Shown piece by piece: positions 52,145-64,000 of a stretch of 64,000 nt of DNA. A model generated the notes under the pieces. The model made no database searches, was not told where the DNA came from, and worked only from the letters and a program-made list of their open reading frames with translations. The stretch comes from Epiperipatus broadwayi (taxonomy: Eukaryota > Onychophora > Udeonychophora > Euonychophora > Peripatidae), in contig JAQFVV010000049.1 in the NCBI GenBank assembly GCA_028023455.1, forward strand, positions 3,346,536 through 3,410,535. Reading direction: 5' to 3'. Each line of letters opens with the position of its first letter. Position 1 is the first letter of the stretch. The position numbers were made by a program, and so were the translations under genes.

Positions 52145-54314
52145 TGAAATGTATTTTTTCTCCATAGTTAATATTATATAATAACTAGATTAATACCTGA
52201 CTCTGGTATGCTTTGGTTTGAGAGTATTTTACATGCTCAATAAACCTTTGCTGGGGTGGTAATCTAGTTAATATGTAGATATGCATAAATTAATATGTAG
52301 ATATGCATATATAGAAAAATTCAGAAAGATAGTTTTAAACAATGTTCACATATTAAGTCACAATTTCTTTTCTATAAGATATTGTGCAATAATTATCAAT
52401 ATAATGTGAAAATTTTCCTAAGGTCATTTTTATTTAATGATTTTGTTTCCAACACCCACAAAGATTTTTTTTTTCATTGATGTTATAATATCTTTATGGA
52501 TGTTTTTAAAATTAAACTTTATGTGTTTGAACACATTTTCTGTGGTATTTTTCACCAATTTATAAATTAATGTGTATTTTATCAGTCAATCAAAAATTAT
52601 CATATTGTATGCCTATAATATACTTTCAAAAGCTACATATTTCTTCTACACTTACCTTGTTTTTTTGTTACAGCAGTCTTAATTTTGTTTATGCAAAAGA
52701 AAATAATTAACTAACAGTCTGTAAATATATTTCTTATTCTATGCTTTGCAGTTGCGATGGCATTCTCATTACATTACATATAAGTGAAAAGTAAACCAGA
52801 TTTTCTCCACTTTCCCATGGAAGAAGTGAAGAAAGAATTATTACCCATCAATCTTTTTAATTTAGATAGGGAAGGTTTGTGAAATTTCTAATACTTGTTT
52901 TGTTCATTTTTTATAAATAGATAAATATCCATTTACTGACCAATATTGACTTGTCAACTGTTTGATTTGGGCCAGTGATCTAAAAAGAAATTTCTAAGCA
53001 TGACTGAAACCTGGAAAAATTACATTCCTTAGACATGCTTCAAAAGCAGCCAAAGGCATGTTGTTGCTACACTATAAGCTCTTACCATAGCCACACACAC
53101 ATACATATATTTATATATTTAAATGTATGCATCTGTTCATAACAATATTTAAAATCTGTTTTTATCACTGAATTAAAACTGCTCTATGCTATCATAAGAT
53201 TAGTAATCCACTAGAGAATAATTATTCATTTATTTTTATTAAATTATTTTTCTTATGTACTTTCAATAAAATATTCTAATTTTCTTTTTACAATATTCCC
53301 TTATCTCATTGCTTATGGGAGATGATTACAAAAGATTCTCTTGAGATTTTATTTTTCAAATTTTTTTATTATATATAAAAAGTTATTTAAATAAACATTT
53401 TTTTTTCAAGTTCATTTATTAAATCACAAATGCTTATATTTAACATTATTAAAAACTACATTAAAAATACCAAATCAATATAAAATAATATTAATGGCAA
53501 TAATAATAAAAAATGTAAAATAATTTAATATAAGTAATAAATGTATCCAATATATTAGTAATATAAAGAATTTACAGAGGAAGTGTTGTAAAGAAATCAT
53601 TAAAATTCAGTTTATAAACTAAATATTAAGATTTTAGGAAAAAATAAGTTACTCCTTACCTGTTGCTTTTGCACACTATTGATTTCAGATATGATATGAT
53701 ATGATAATACTCCCAAGATATTTTTACATTTTTTGTCATTTAACAGATTATTTTAATTTTAGTTATTGTTTAAAATATCAGCTGTTATTCATAATCTGGG
53801 GAAGGGGGCAGGATAATTTTAATGAAGAGAAAATATATTTCTATACTTGTACAGTATAACCCTGATTTTGACAATTATTTTACTTCATACTAATTTTGGC
53901 AGAAAATTAAATATATTTTTTACAGTTAACTTATTTTATAAAAAAAAAATATTAAATTTTGGTCTTTCTTAAGTATGTGGTGTTTATATACAAATTTTTA
54001 AAGGATATTTTATGTTTATAAATATATTAGCACTACTGAAATTTTATGTAATGACAGACAAAAATATTTTGTATTGATAATGTTATTGTTTCTTTGTTTG
54101 TAAAATTGATTTTTTTCCACTAATAATTTTATTACTTGTACATAAATTTTAAATAAAAAATTGCTAATGAATAATTAAAAAAAAAACAATTAAAAAAAAG
54201 AACAATAAAGATGCTAGTATTCTTAACACTTTAGTTACCTATTTATGCCCACAGATGTGATTATCTTAAATTTGAATTTAGGGAATCATAAGAAGTTTCA
54301 GCATCAGAAGTTTC
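52145..54314. other. Unannotated AT-rich sequence
   Basis: No gene. A short ATATG repeat (53691-53705) is the only simple repeat of note. Confidence 0.45.
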
Positions 54315-54374
54315 TGAGTTGTGATCCATAGATCTTGAATCCCAGAGGCCAACATTCTATCATTACACTAGGTT
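54315..54374 (-). repeat. Possible tRNA-derived SINE head
   Basis: On the minus strand, TAGTGTAATGATAGAATG resembles a tRNA A box and D arm. GGCCTCTGGGATTCAAGATC resembles an anticodon arm, and GGATCACAAC about 43 nt after the A box resembles a B box. Spacing is that of a tRNA, but the stems are imperfect and the B box has changes, so it would be an old SINE promoter head and not a functional tRNA. Confidence 0.4.
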
Positions 54375-55094
54375 CATTACTCAAGAAGTGAAAGTACTGT
54401 GACTAAGTAATAATATGTTGCCATTATCAGTCATTATTTTGCCATCTCTTAACTCCTTATGTGCTACTGTGCTGTAATCTCTATACTAACAATATTCAGA
54501 AGACTATTTTTTTATATTTCAAAATAAAACATTTCTGTAAAAATAATTATATAATAATTATTTAGTTTTGATTTCTAATAATTATTACACAATTACAGTA
54601 TATATATAATCATAAGCATTTCAAAAAAACAAGTTTTTAGATCATAATATTTTCTCGACCATTGTAATATTTTCAAGAAGTAATTTCACAAAGTTTGAGA
54701 TTGCAAAATATATAAAGGATAGCCACCATCACAGAGTTTGAGATACTTTGAAGAACCACACATTCAATTTTCCTGCCATATTTTGATTTTTTTTTGTATT
54801 TAAAATATTAAAAAATAAATATATATAAATTTTAAAGCTGTAAAAAAAAAAAGCTTCACAAAATTTTCAACAGAGGAAGAAAAATGCAAATTTAATTTTT
54901 AAAAATCTCAGATGTAACTCCATCTCACAATAAGATCTAGTTAATAAAAGAAAAACAAAATATATCTTCTTGATGAATAGTTTTTTCATAGATTTAGAAA
55001 TTCTTCTGATTTTTATGTTATAAGAAAAATATTATTTTTTACATAAAAATTTATTTACATTGACCAATCAATAGAAAAATTATATTTTCTTTTG

Positions 55095-55840
55095 TTATAC
55101 CTGGTGGAATTTTTGAAGTGCTCAACTTTTCATTTCTGTATAAAATCTTTATTTTGTACTAAAACTCAATAAACTGGACTTGATAACTTTTTAATTTAAT
55201 TTTACAAATAACAAATATTCTAAAAATTATATTTGAATCTTGAAAATAGTAAAAAAATGAGTTTTAATACGTCACACAATGCCAAGAAATAAACTTCAGA
55301 CAATAAAAGAATTCTTTTTTATTTTAATTTTTTTAAATGTGAAAAGTGAATATAGATTTATAACAAATCTATCAAATTCTCCTTTAAAAAGCTAATATTT
55401 GCTTTATATTTTACATTTGAAAATATTCCATCACAGTGTCTTTACTGACAAGTGATAATGTTAAGTGAATCATTTCACACAAATCATGGACAAATCTATG
55501 CCATGATTTTCTTTGCTAATATTATAGTCAAGTTTATTAACTTTTATTTTTAAAAATAAACATATATTAATAAAATAAAAGTGTGTAGATATATATTTTT
55601 TATTTTAAATAATTATTAACCAATGAGTATGTAAAAATAATCAGAAATATTTAATAAACAAGCTAAAAATGATACTTTTTTAATTCCAAAAATTTTGCAC
55701 AAAAACGAGACTAGAAAGAAGACAAAAATGACAACATCTTGGAGATCTTTTCTTTCATTAATAATAGAATAAAGGTGCTTGATATTTACTAACTTCTTCA
55801 GATTTTTTTAAATTAATAAATTAATAAAACAGGAAAATAG
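55095..55840 (+). repeat. Dispersed family E repeat, copy 3 (reference copy)
   Basis: The best-preserved copy. It starts ACCTGGTGGAATTTTTGAAG, then ACTCAATAAACTGGACTTGA, AAATCTATCAAATTCTCC, ATCATGGACAAATCTATGCC and TTTTGCACAAAAACGAG, and ends CTAACTTCTTCAGATTTTTT. It aligns with 47590-48365 in reverse and 58438-58990 in the same sense. No terminal repeats or frames were seen, so its class is unknown. Confidence 0.7.
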
Positions 55841-56454
55841 AAATGGCAGTATAAAAACCCACATTAACATCAGCTAAGAAAACACTAAAACAATGATCTA
55901 ACATTGCAGAAAAAGAAAGCACTATTGATCTATAGTAACTGGAATAAAGACTGGAAACAACTCAAATAAAATATATGTTGATATGATAAAATTTGGACTG
56001 TGGTTTAAAACATTGATAATTTCCAAATTTGCTTATTTCATCACTCCTTATCTAATGATTAAACATTTACATTCAAATCATAATCTGGAATTAAAGTTAT
56101 TTCTGGTCATACTTTTAAAATGTAAGAGATAATAAATTTAGGTTTGCAGTTATAACTAACATCAATGCAATTACTCCATAAGTGGTGTTTTTTAGAAGGT
56201 ATTTATTTACAATAATTTTCAAATACAAAACAATTAAAGCAACATTTGAAAAGCCACAAGAGTTTGGTTTTTTTGAAGAAGCATAGATATCTTAGGAGTC
56301 AAAATGCTCTCTTCCAATATTTGCTTTGATAAGTTTAAAATTGTACATTATGCCAATAATTATTAATATTAATAATATATAAGTGTTGACAAAAATGATG
56401 AATTTGTTCAAAAAGCTTTGGAAGAATGTATTTCATTTTAATCTATTATAAATC
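55841..56454. other. Unannotated AT-rich sequence
   Basis: No gene or repeat boundary recognised between family E copy 3 and the LINE remnant. Confidence 0.45.
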
Positions 56455-57140
56455 CAATGCAGAATGAAGGTCTCTTCAAAATTTAATCCAGTTTCTTTAA
56501 TATATACCTTCTCTTTATCCGCACCATACCAGAAAACTTTCTTATTTCATCCCCTATCTCATATGTGGTCTTTTTTGAAACCTTTCAAAATTCTTGAAAT
56601 CCCATTTAAGATTTCTAGTGTCAATCCATTATAGAAATGTGTTCAGTTTAGCTTCATTTCAGCCTCTAATTCTTTTAATTATGCCAATGATAGCCACTTT
56701 CCCACTTATATATTTCATTTTCAGTCCCATTTCCAACAGTTTAATAACCTGAATTCTCTCAGCTGATTTTTTGATAAGTGTCCAAGTCTCAGATCTATAT
56801 ATAAGATCTGATAAAACACATCTTTAAAAACTTCTTTTTACCAACATATACGCATATTTCTTTTTAATATTAAGTTATTTCTATCAAAAATATTTTATCC
56901 CATTTTAACTCTATGCATAATATCAACCATAAGTTTTCCAGTTAGATTAATAATTTGACATGCAGTTATTAACTTTTAACTCATAATTATCAATTTCCTT
57001 TTCTTTTGTCAAATTCCCCTGATTATAATTTTAGACTTTTTAGCATTTATCTTTAGTTTTACTATTCTGCTTTTATCTGATAATACATTTCACCAATTTC
57101 GGAAGTATTATCTGCAAAAACAATCACATCATGTGCGAAA
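56455..57140 (-). pseudogene. Decayed LINE reverse transcriptase 3' part
   Basis: Minus-strand conceptual translation, across several frames, gives DVIVFADNTSEIGEMYYQIK (motif C, FADN in place of FADD). It continues with KLKINAKKSKIII, then an RSETWTLIKKSAERIQVIKL-like stretch (the familiar SETWTL block after the palm), RPHMR and LNFEETFILHW near the 3' end. Order and spacing fit the end of an RTE- or Jockey-like LINE ORF2. Many frameshifts and stops show it is old. It is unrelated in sequence to the LINE at 37.7-42.0 kb. Confidence 0.65.
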
Positions 57141-57289
57141 TTAAAAAAAATGGCAGTGACGGGCGGGGGGGGAGGGTTAAAAGATATGCGATTAAAGAAA
57201 ATATTATTTTTATACTTATTTAAAGCACATATATAAATAAAGAGATGATAATAGATGGAAAGTTAAAATCTTAAACTAGATTTCAAGAG

Positions 57290-57465
57290 ATTATAAAAAG
57301 ACCCAGATAGAGACCACATGTGAGATGGATGGAAAAAATAAGAAAGTGTGCAGGGTGATGTGGAGAAGAGAGGCTAGAGATCGGAGAAGATAGATTGAAC
57401 TTTGAGAGACCTCATCCTGTAGTGGATCAATAATGGTTGAAAACGATGATGATGATATAAAGAAA
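57290..57465 (+). pseudogene. LINE 3' end fragment, plus strand, (GAT)n tail
   Basis: Plus-strand translation in mixed frames gives RPHVRWMEKIRKCAG and RLNFERPHPVVDQ. These correspond to RPHMR...DEIRKFSG and LNFEETFILHW of the neighbouring minus-strand remnant. It ends in GATGATGATGAT (about 57446-57457), a probable microsatellite tail. Two copies of the same LINE family thus lie here in opposite orientation. Confidence 0.6.
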
Positions 57466-58437
57466 TACAAAAAAGAAAATACAGTATTCATAATAAAAGA
57501 ATTGCGTAGTATATATATATAAAAGTAAAATCTTTAGGAATTAAAAAAAAAGGCATTAGCAGTCTTTCAATATATTATCCTTTTCTATTCTAACAAATAA
57601 AGTTTTCTCTGGAGCAATTATAAAAGCAGTGCTGACAATTAAGGACATTTTAAAACTTAATTCGATCCTAATTATTTTAGAACCTGAATGATGCAAAACA
57701 AAGGAAGTCACAATATTGGCCAAAAAGAAAAAAGGACATTTGTCTTTTTCTCCTTTTCGGTTCTTTTGTAAGAAGTCAGTAATGGCCTTCATTCTTTGGC
57801 AAACAAAGTGAATAATTTATTTCAAGCAATGCAATCTTAATAGGAGAGACTTTAATTTCCATTTATTGTTGTCAAAGTATTTAATTAATGAAAGGAATAC
57901 GGCTAACCTTCAAAATCCAAATTTTTTTTTCTTCTAAATAACAAATATTTAATTCATGTTATGTTTAGAATAAAAACGCTTAATAAATCAATAATGTTAT
58001 TTTAAAGACTGTTTTGAGACAAATTAATAATACGAAATTATAACAAAAATAAAATTGTTAATAAATCAATTAAAACGTAGATTATAGCGAAACTATATAA
58101 TAATTTATTGAAATGATTTCCCTATGAGATCTTTCTTTGCTTTGTTTGACATTCCATAAACATTTTTATTTATGCAATAAGATTTAGAAATTGATGTTCA
58201 AAAACTCGAAAATGATTCTTGAAATTGTCTGTCTGCTGTTAATTTATTTGATACAAATTTAAAGTGGATTTATGATATAACATTTAAAAAATAAAATGGC
58301 TTTTATATGCCTCGGCCTTGTTTGGTGTTTAAGTATTAAAGTAGGTTGTTATTAAACCATTTTTCGATAATTGATACTTTAATATTAAACCAATTGAATT
58401 TGCATTATTAACCCTTTCAAATTCTCTCATTGAATAT
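57466..58437. other. Unannotated AT-rich sequence
   Basis: A 78-codon minus-strand frame at 57556-57792 has no recognised motif. Nothing else is supported. Confidence 0.45.
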
Positions 58438-58990
58438 TGTTTTACCTGGTGAGAGTTTTTGAAAATTTTCAACCTTTCATTTCTGTATAAAATCTTTATT
58501 TTATATTAAAACTCAATAAATTGGATTTGATTTTTTAAAATTTAATTTTATAAATGAATATTTTAAAAAATCACATTTGACCTTTTTAAAATATTAAAAA
58601 AAAACGGACTTATAAATAAGAATAGAAAATGCAAATGCTATGATGATGTTAGTATAAACATTTTTTCAGAAAATTAACAATTTTTTTAAATATTTTTTTA
58701 AATGTGAACAAAAAAATTTGGATTTGTGGTAAATCTATAAAATTATGTTTTAAAATCTGATATTTGCCTTATAATTATTAAAATATTTGAAAAAAATTCT
58801 AATAGTGCCAATTTTACATGTGATGATGTTATACAAGATATAGAAGAGTTTTTCATTGAGCATGGTCAACAAAATGTAATGCCCTAAAAAAAAATCTTTC
58901 TTTTGAAAACAGTAAATTAAAAACAATTGATATTTGCTGACTGCCTATAAGATACCAACATCTTCATATTTTTTCTCATATAAAAAAATC
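58438..58990 (+). repeat. Dispersed family E repeat, copy 4
   Basis: Begins TTTTACCTGGTGAGAGTTTT and shares TTTCATTTCTGTATAAAATC, AACTCAATAAATTGGATTTG and the ATCTGATATTTGCCTTATAA block with copy 3. The 3' third is diverged or missing. Confidence 0.65.
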
Positions 58991-59378
58991 AATAAGAGCA
59001 GTTAGGAGAATCTACATTATTAAAAAAATCCTAAGCTAATAAAAATTTAGATAATAGTAAAACAGTAATCTAAATAAGTGGAACTGCCACATTTTTTTAA
59101 AGGAAACATTCAATGATTCTCAACAAATATGAGAGAAAATTAATAAAAGGTTAAAGTTTGGTATGTCTACATTGGTGAACTAGACAGCTATTAAAGGATG
59201 TTGTTCTGAAATATACATGTTACAGAGTGAATGGTCATTTTTTTCATGTGACATAGTAATTAAACAATGAAGGTTTCTAGCACTGTGATTGGAATTTACA
59301 ATACCCCTTGTATATATATATATATATATTTCACAATGATGGCATTACAAAACCATTATGTTGTCTTTCTGATATACT

Positions 59379-59605
59379 ATTCTTTAAAATTAAATATATT
59401 CAATTTATAGACAACTAAATACTTAAAATATATAAATAATAAATTTATTAATATCTAATCGATTTTCGTTCAAAATATGAACCTTATCAAGATATCTTGA
59501 TAAGGTTCATATTTTGAACGAAAATGATTAGATATTAATAAATTTATTATTTATATATTTTAAGTATTTAGTTGTCTATAAATTGAATATATTTAATTTT
59601 AAAGA

Positions 59606-59655
<50 letters not shown>
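59379..59655. repeat. Spacerless ~114 bp-arm palindrome plus (AT)n
   Basis: 59379-59607 reads the same on both strands around AAGATATCTT (centre 59493/59494). One extra G in the left arm (TCTAATCGATTTT against AATGATTAGA) is the only difference seen. It is followed at once by (AT)n (59610-59655) and then TTGTAACC, the reverse of the GGTTACAA(AT)n junction found elsewhere. A perfect palindrome with no loop is usually unstable in cloned or replicating DNA. Confidence 0.95.
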
Positions 59656-59658
<3 letters not shown>

Positions 59659-61361
59659 AACCAAGCAAATGATCAGTATCTTATGACTGATCAAAATCCA
59701 ACATGTTGGGTAGGCCAAAAACTTCATGTCACCTAACAAATGATAATAAGGTTGCAGGCTAGCTACTAGCAATCCACAGTTACACACAGGTATCATATGA
59801 CATAGATTTCAAAACACCACTTCAGAATGTGTCCTCTTGTAGAAAATACCATGTCTAAATATATTTATTAAAATACAAGATTCTTTTTTTATAATTCAAA
59901 ATATTTTACCTCATTTCTTAAGATATCTTCATCTCAAATATAGTTTTCTTTTACAAATTTAATATATCTTAATCTCAGATTTTAAAAACATATTTATCAA
60001 AAATACAGATTTTTTTACAAGTTGGGAATATCTTGATCTCAGTGTTCAAATTCACAATAAAATGCACTTGAAATCAAATGTTAATAATACTTTAACTTCT
60101 TAACAAAAATATGATGATTATTATTTAAAGTAAATATGGAATACTTGACATTTTTTTTTAGTTTATTTTGGAATCTTAGTATTTTAAGAAAGTAGAAATG
60201 AAATTATATAATAACAGAATATTCAAATATTTAAGTAATATATAATTAATTACTTGGGAACATTTCTAAATACATTACAATTATTAAAATATATTTATTT
60301 CACTACTATTGATTATAAAAACATAGAAATATATTTTCTGATGTGAATTTAAAAAAAACAATATCAAAAGAATGTAGAAGGCAATAAGGGCATTATTTAT
60401 GCTGCCAACTATTTGAAATGAAACAAATAATATAACATTTACCCTCTAATAATGCAGGTAAAATAATTAAACAATTATTAAGCAAAATGAATGTGTAAAC
60501 ACTATGTGACCATTGAAATGTACTTTTAAAAAATAATTATGAATGCAAATATTATTATAGTAGATTTTCTGATAAATAGATATCTTTATGCAATGATGTT
60601 ATAATGACAATGAAACAAAAGCATATTTAATTAACAATAAAATATTTATTTATAATGTATAATTAATTATCCATATGATAAAATATTTATTTATGATAAT
60701 TATTATTTTATTTAATTTACTATCTATAATTTATGAATATTATTAATTAAGACATTGGTATACCTGTTGGAAAACCATTTCTACAATTTTATCATATAAG
60801 TGATATTTCATATCCAATAGTTTTCTTATTCACAAAATTCAATCTTAATTTTAAAGCTCAATATCCATAACATAAAACAATATACCTCTACCACTTTGTC
60901 CAGAATACTAGAAGATATTACAAACTTTATTTAATCAAAAATATTATTAAAATATCAGTGTGGACATGCTTAACAAATATTAATACAATAGCAGCCAATA
61001 TTAAGCAATATAAAAAAGAAACACTTATAACATGACCAATACCTACATTGGGGCAAGAAAATAATGATTCTTGACACTGTTAATATATTTGAAATTTAAA
61101 AAAAAATTATAGTGGAGCTAATAATAAATTGTAAAACTGCACATGTTTGTGGATATACACCAAAATATATTCTAATTTTAGGCATAGTAGACAAGGGAAA
61201 GGTAGCAAAAATATGATTGAACACTCAATACTATGTGCAAGAAGTGTTAATGAATAAATGAGATGCACTTTTTATCATGGAATGCCTAAATATGTATAAA
61301 AGTAATATGGCATCCACTTAACATTGCCTCAAAAATATTACTGATAACAAAAGGCATGGAA
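59656..61361. other. Unannotated AT-rich sequence
   Basis: 59656-59800 is less AT-rich. The rest is low-complexity AT sequence without frames. Confidence 0.45.
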
Positions 61362-61414
61362 CATCATCATCATCATCATCATCATCATCATAATAACAAC
61401 AACAACAACAACAA
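61362..61414 (+). repeat. (CAT)n-(AAC)n trinucleotide array
   Basis: About nine CAT/ATC units followed by six AAC units. It could be the microsatellite tail of a decayed minus-strand LINE, but no adjacent coding remnant supports that. Confidence 0.9.
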
Positions 61415-61803
61415 TTGTTCATCTCACATGGACATACAAAAAGGCACATAATTCATTCACTCAGTTTAAGATTATATAAATATTGATAAACTTACTATTG
61501 CATAACAATGATAACACTTACATATAAATTATTTAAAATTTTCACATATATACTGATATTTATCACACTTTCATTCAAAATATTGTTAAGAAATATACAA
61601 AAAGCTGTTATACCTCTGGTACAATAATTTGCAATTTTAAATATTCATTTGGAAAAACTCGGGAATAATAAATTAACCTATAAATATCTTATCCATTCCA
61701 TTCCTCTAACACCTCTCATACAAACATATTTATAATATAATAATAATTAATAATAATTATAATAATAATATAATAGTATACTAATTCCAAATATACCAAA
61801 TGC

Positions 61804-61813
61804 ATACAGTATT

Positions 61814-61859
<46 letters not shown>

Positions 61860-61869
61860 AATACTGTAT
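61804..61869. repeat. Palindrome with (AT)n core
   Basis: ATACAGTATTACAAT (61804-61818), an (AT)n core of 36 bp, then ATTGTAATACTGTAT (61855-61869), a perfect 15 bp inverted pair. It has the same architecture as 45623-45693, with an unrelated arm sequence apart from the final ACAAT. Confidence 0.95.
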
Positions 61870-64000
61870 ATATATATATATATGAGATTTAAAAGTTCTT
61901 TCCTCTGTAAAGAAATTATTTCTTTATGTAAGTTCTTTTATACACTGTCATTCACTAAGGTAGAGTAGACACATAGAGATGAGAATTCATAATAAAATTT
62001 CTTAAAACAATATTCGCAAATGAATCTTCACTACTTTAAATAATAACAGAGAGTTGATAGCAGACAAATTCATATTAGCAAACACTTCTCTTAAAACACA
62101 TTTTAATGGCAATTAGTGTTGCAGGACTGATGAGTAGAAGGATAATCTTAATTGTAAATTGCTTTTTATATAGTTTTATTATTACCAATTTATTTTTGAG
62201 CTATTTTATTATTTCCTTTTTTAAAAAGTATATCAGCTAATATATGTCTGCAATAGACAATTTGGAAAACCTATTCAAATCAATTAATAAATAAATGCAT
62301 TTGAGATGAGTAGCTATATTATTCATTTTAACATAAAGCAATTTGAACATAGTTTTTCATTATGATAGAAGGTTAATTTTATAAATATGTCTTTTATTAT
62401 AATTTTTATAAGACAAATTTAAATAATTGTCTCTGCTTTTTTAAATAGATATAATACTTTTATAAAAGTTGGTCATTCTATATCTTAGCTTGATACATGT
62501 ATATGGACTTTTTAATAATTATAATCATTATTAATAATTAATTGAAAGTTAGTTGAATCTTGCTGAGTATAGACTTATAGCAAAAAGTTCAGAATTTAAC
62601 AGATGTTAGATAAAAAGGAAGCAATATACTTTTACTTATGTGATTTTCTTTTGGTTTCTTTGGGAAAATATGAGAATTTTCCTTAGTATCTTTTAGAATT
62701 ATTGTTTAATAATTTAGTTGAATCCATGTTTTTAGGAGAAAACACTGCATGGACAACCAAATCTATCGTGATGATGACAAACAATAAAACTTTACATTTT
62801 AACATTGACTTAAAATAATCAAATGGAAAACAAACAATGCACTTCAAAACTAAAATATAATTAAAATTTAAATGAAATGATGTGTGAAGAAGTAGAAATA
62901 GAAGTAGAAGTAGGAAGTGTTTGTATTTTTTATTACGTCTACTTTTATACTAGTGTGTATGTTTGCTTTTCTCCACCAAAGCACCAAAATTAATAGTGCA
63001 TTGTATATTTATCAGACAATGAATTACAAGTCGGCATTATACTACTTAAATTAATAGTCATTATTGACTTTTAATTGATGTAACTTTGAACTCTGTAGTT
63101 TAAATCCAGACAATTTAGACATGTCATGTCTAGATGATAAATGAACTTGTTCATTAACAATTTTTATTAACCCTAAATAAGTACTAAATTAATTATTTAA
63201 TAAAATTACTAACTGTTTTTCAAACTAAACATTTTTTATTCAAATACTATTTCTTTACCCTTTCTCTTGCATTATTTTAAAGATTATTTTTTTAATTATA
63301 AAATTAATTGAATGTATCCAATTTTTTAAAATACACTATTAGTAAATATTTTTAACTTTCAACAAGTCACATGCATGCTCCAACACTCACTCACATACAT
63401 GCACATTAATATAATTATTTTTAATACAATGAAAATAAATTAGCTATTAATTGACATTTAAAATCAATTAAAAATTAGAGCTACTTTCACTCAGTTATAC
63501 TTACTATTTTAAAATTCTATTTCTAAATACTTTGATATAAATTGGTATTTAATAAATCATAATTATTATTTTAACACCATTTATTTTAAAAACCAACAAC
63601 CAAAATTCAAACAAAGTTAACTAATAATTTCAGACAGTATAAAACAGTTTGTCTATTAAATCTAGTTAAAATATATTAAGCTCTAGATTAACACTTTTTT
63701 AGTTTAAATATTAATTTTATTTTCAAGTACATATTAAACAACGTAAGACAATCTTTTAAATACTGCTAACTAATTGAGCTAACTGAATTACTTTAACTTA
63801 TACTATTTAAACATATAATTTAATATTTTTATTATGATAGCTCAGATAAAGCGTTTTACTTAATTATATAATCTTATATAATTAAAAACATTTTAATGCC
63901 TTAAAACATATATCTAACCCAAAGGGTTAAATATATGATTACAATATATAATAAAACATCAAATAATAAAGTTAGATTTTTAAAAAATATATGCTGCATC
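61870..64000. other. Unannotated AT-rich sequence
   Basis: A further short TA run at 61868-61883, then AT-rich sequence with no supported gene or repeat to the end of the window. Confidence 0.45.

Overview
The window is eukaryotic, very AT-rich DNA (roughly three quarters A+T by eye) with no recognisable host gene, no rRNA and no convincing functional tRNA. The retrotransposon and DNA-transposon families seen point to an invertebrate animal: Penelope-like retroelements carrying GIY-YIG endonucleases, a LINE whose ORF1 combines a coiled coil with an SGNH/GDSL esterase, a piggyBac-type MITE, a hAT-type element, and long TATC/CTAC/CTGT tetranucleotide arrays. I cannot place the species. All recognisable protein-coding sequence belongs to mobile elements and every copy has broken frames.

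Layout, left to right. About 0.5-5.4 kb holds the first copy of a ~4.2 kb repeat; a second, diverged copy in the same orientation lies at 21.5-25.7 kb. Copy 1 is interrupted by a 747 bp piggyBac-like MITE flanked by TTAA (2874-3620); copy 2 keeps the empty site. Between them (7-21 kb) lie several foldback repeats that share a ~60 bp module, a 5'-truncated Penelope-like element at a TA microsatellite (14.0-15.3 kb), two large tetranucleotide arrays (10.3 and 17.7 kb) and a small 33 bp tandem repeat (19.65 kb). Copy 2 ends in a long (AT)n, next to which sits a second Penelope-like element enclosed by ~200 bp inverted repeats (25.8-27.5 kb).

From 29.1 to 31.9 kb comes a cluster of very long hairpins: 357 bp arms with two mismatches, then ~558 bp arms, then a smaller one. 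At 33.98-37.28 kb is a 3.3 kb hAT-like element with degenerate internal tandem repeats. A 4.35 kb LINE follows (37.68-42.03 kb): ORF1 esterase, then ORF2 with APE endonuclease, reverse transcriptase and a C-terminal CCHC knuckle, ending in a (CATCA)n tail. Its frame breaks all look like single-base indels, several in T runs, so part of the damage may be sequencing error.

The right third (42-64 kb) is mostly unannotated AT-rich sequence. It holds four copies of a ~0.75 kb dispersed repeat (one inverted), another foldback (48.8-49.4 kb), a compound tetranucleotide array (51.6-52.1 kb), decayed LINE 3' ends in opposite orientations (56.4-57.5 kb), a possible tRNA-derived SINE head (54.3 kb), and several palindromes built on or next to (AT)n tracts.

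My best candidates for something undescribed are the modular foldback family with its shared module, the near-perfect hairpin cluster at 29-32 kb, and the repeated GGTTACAAT(AT)n junction shared by otherwise unrelated repeats.
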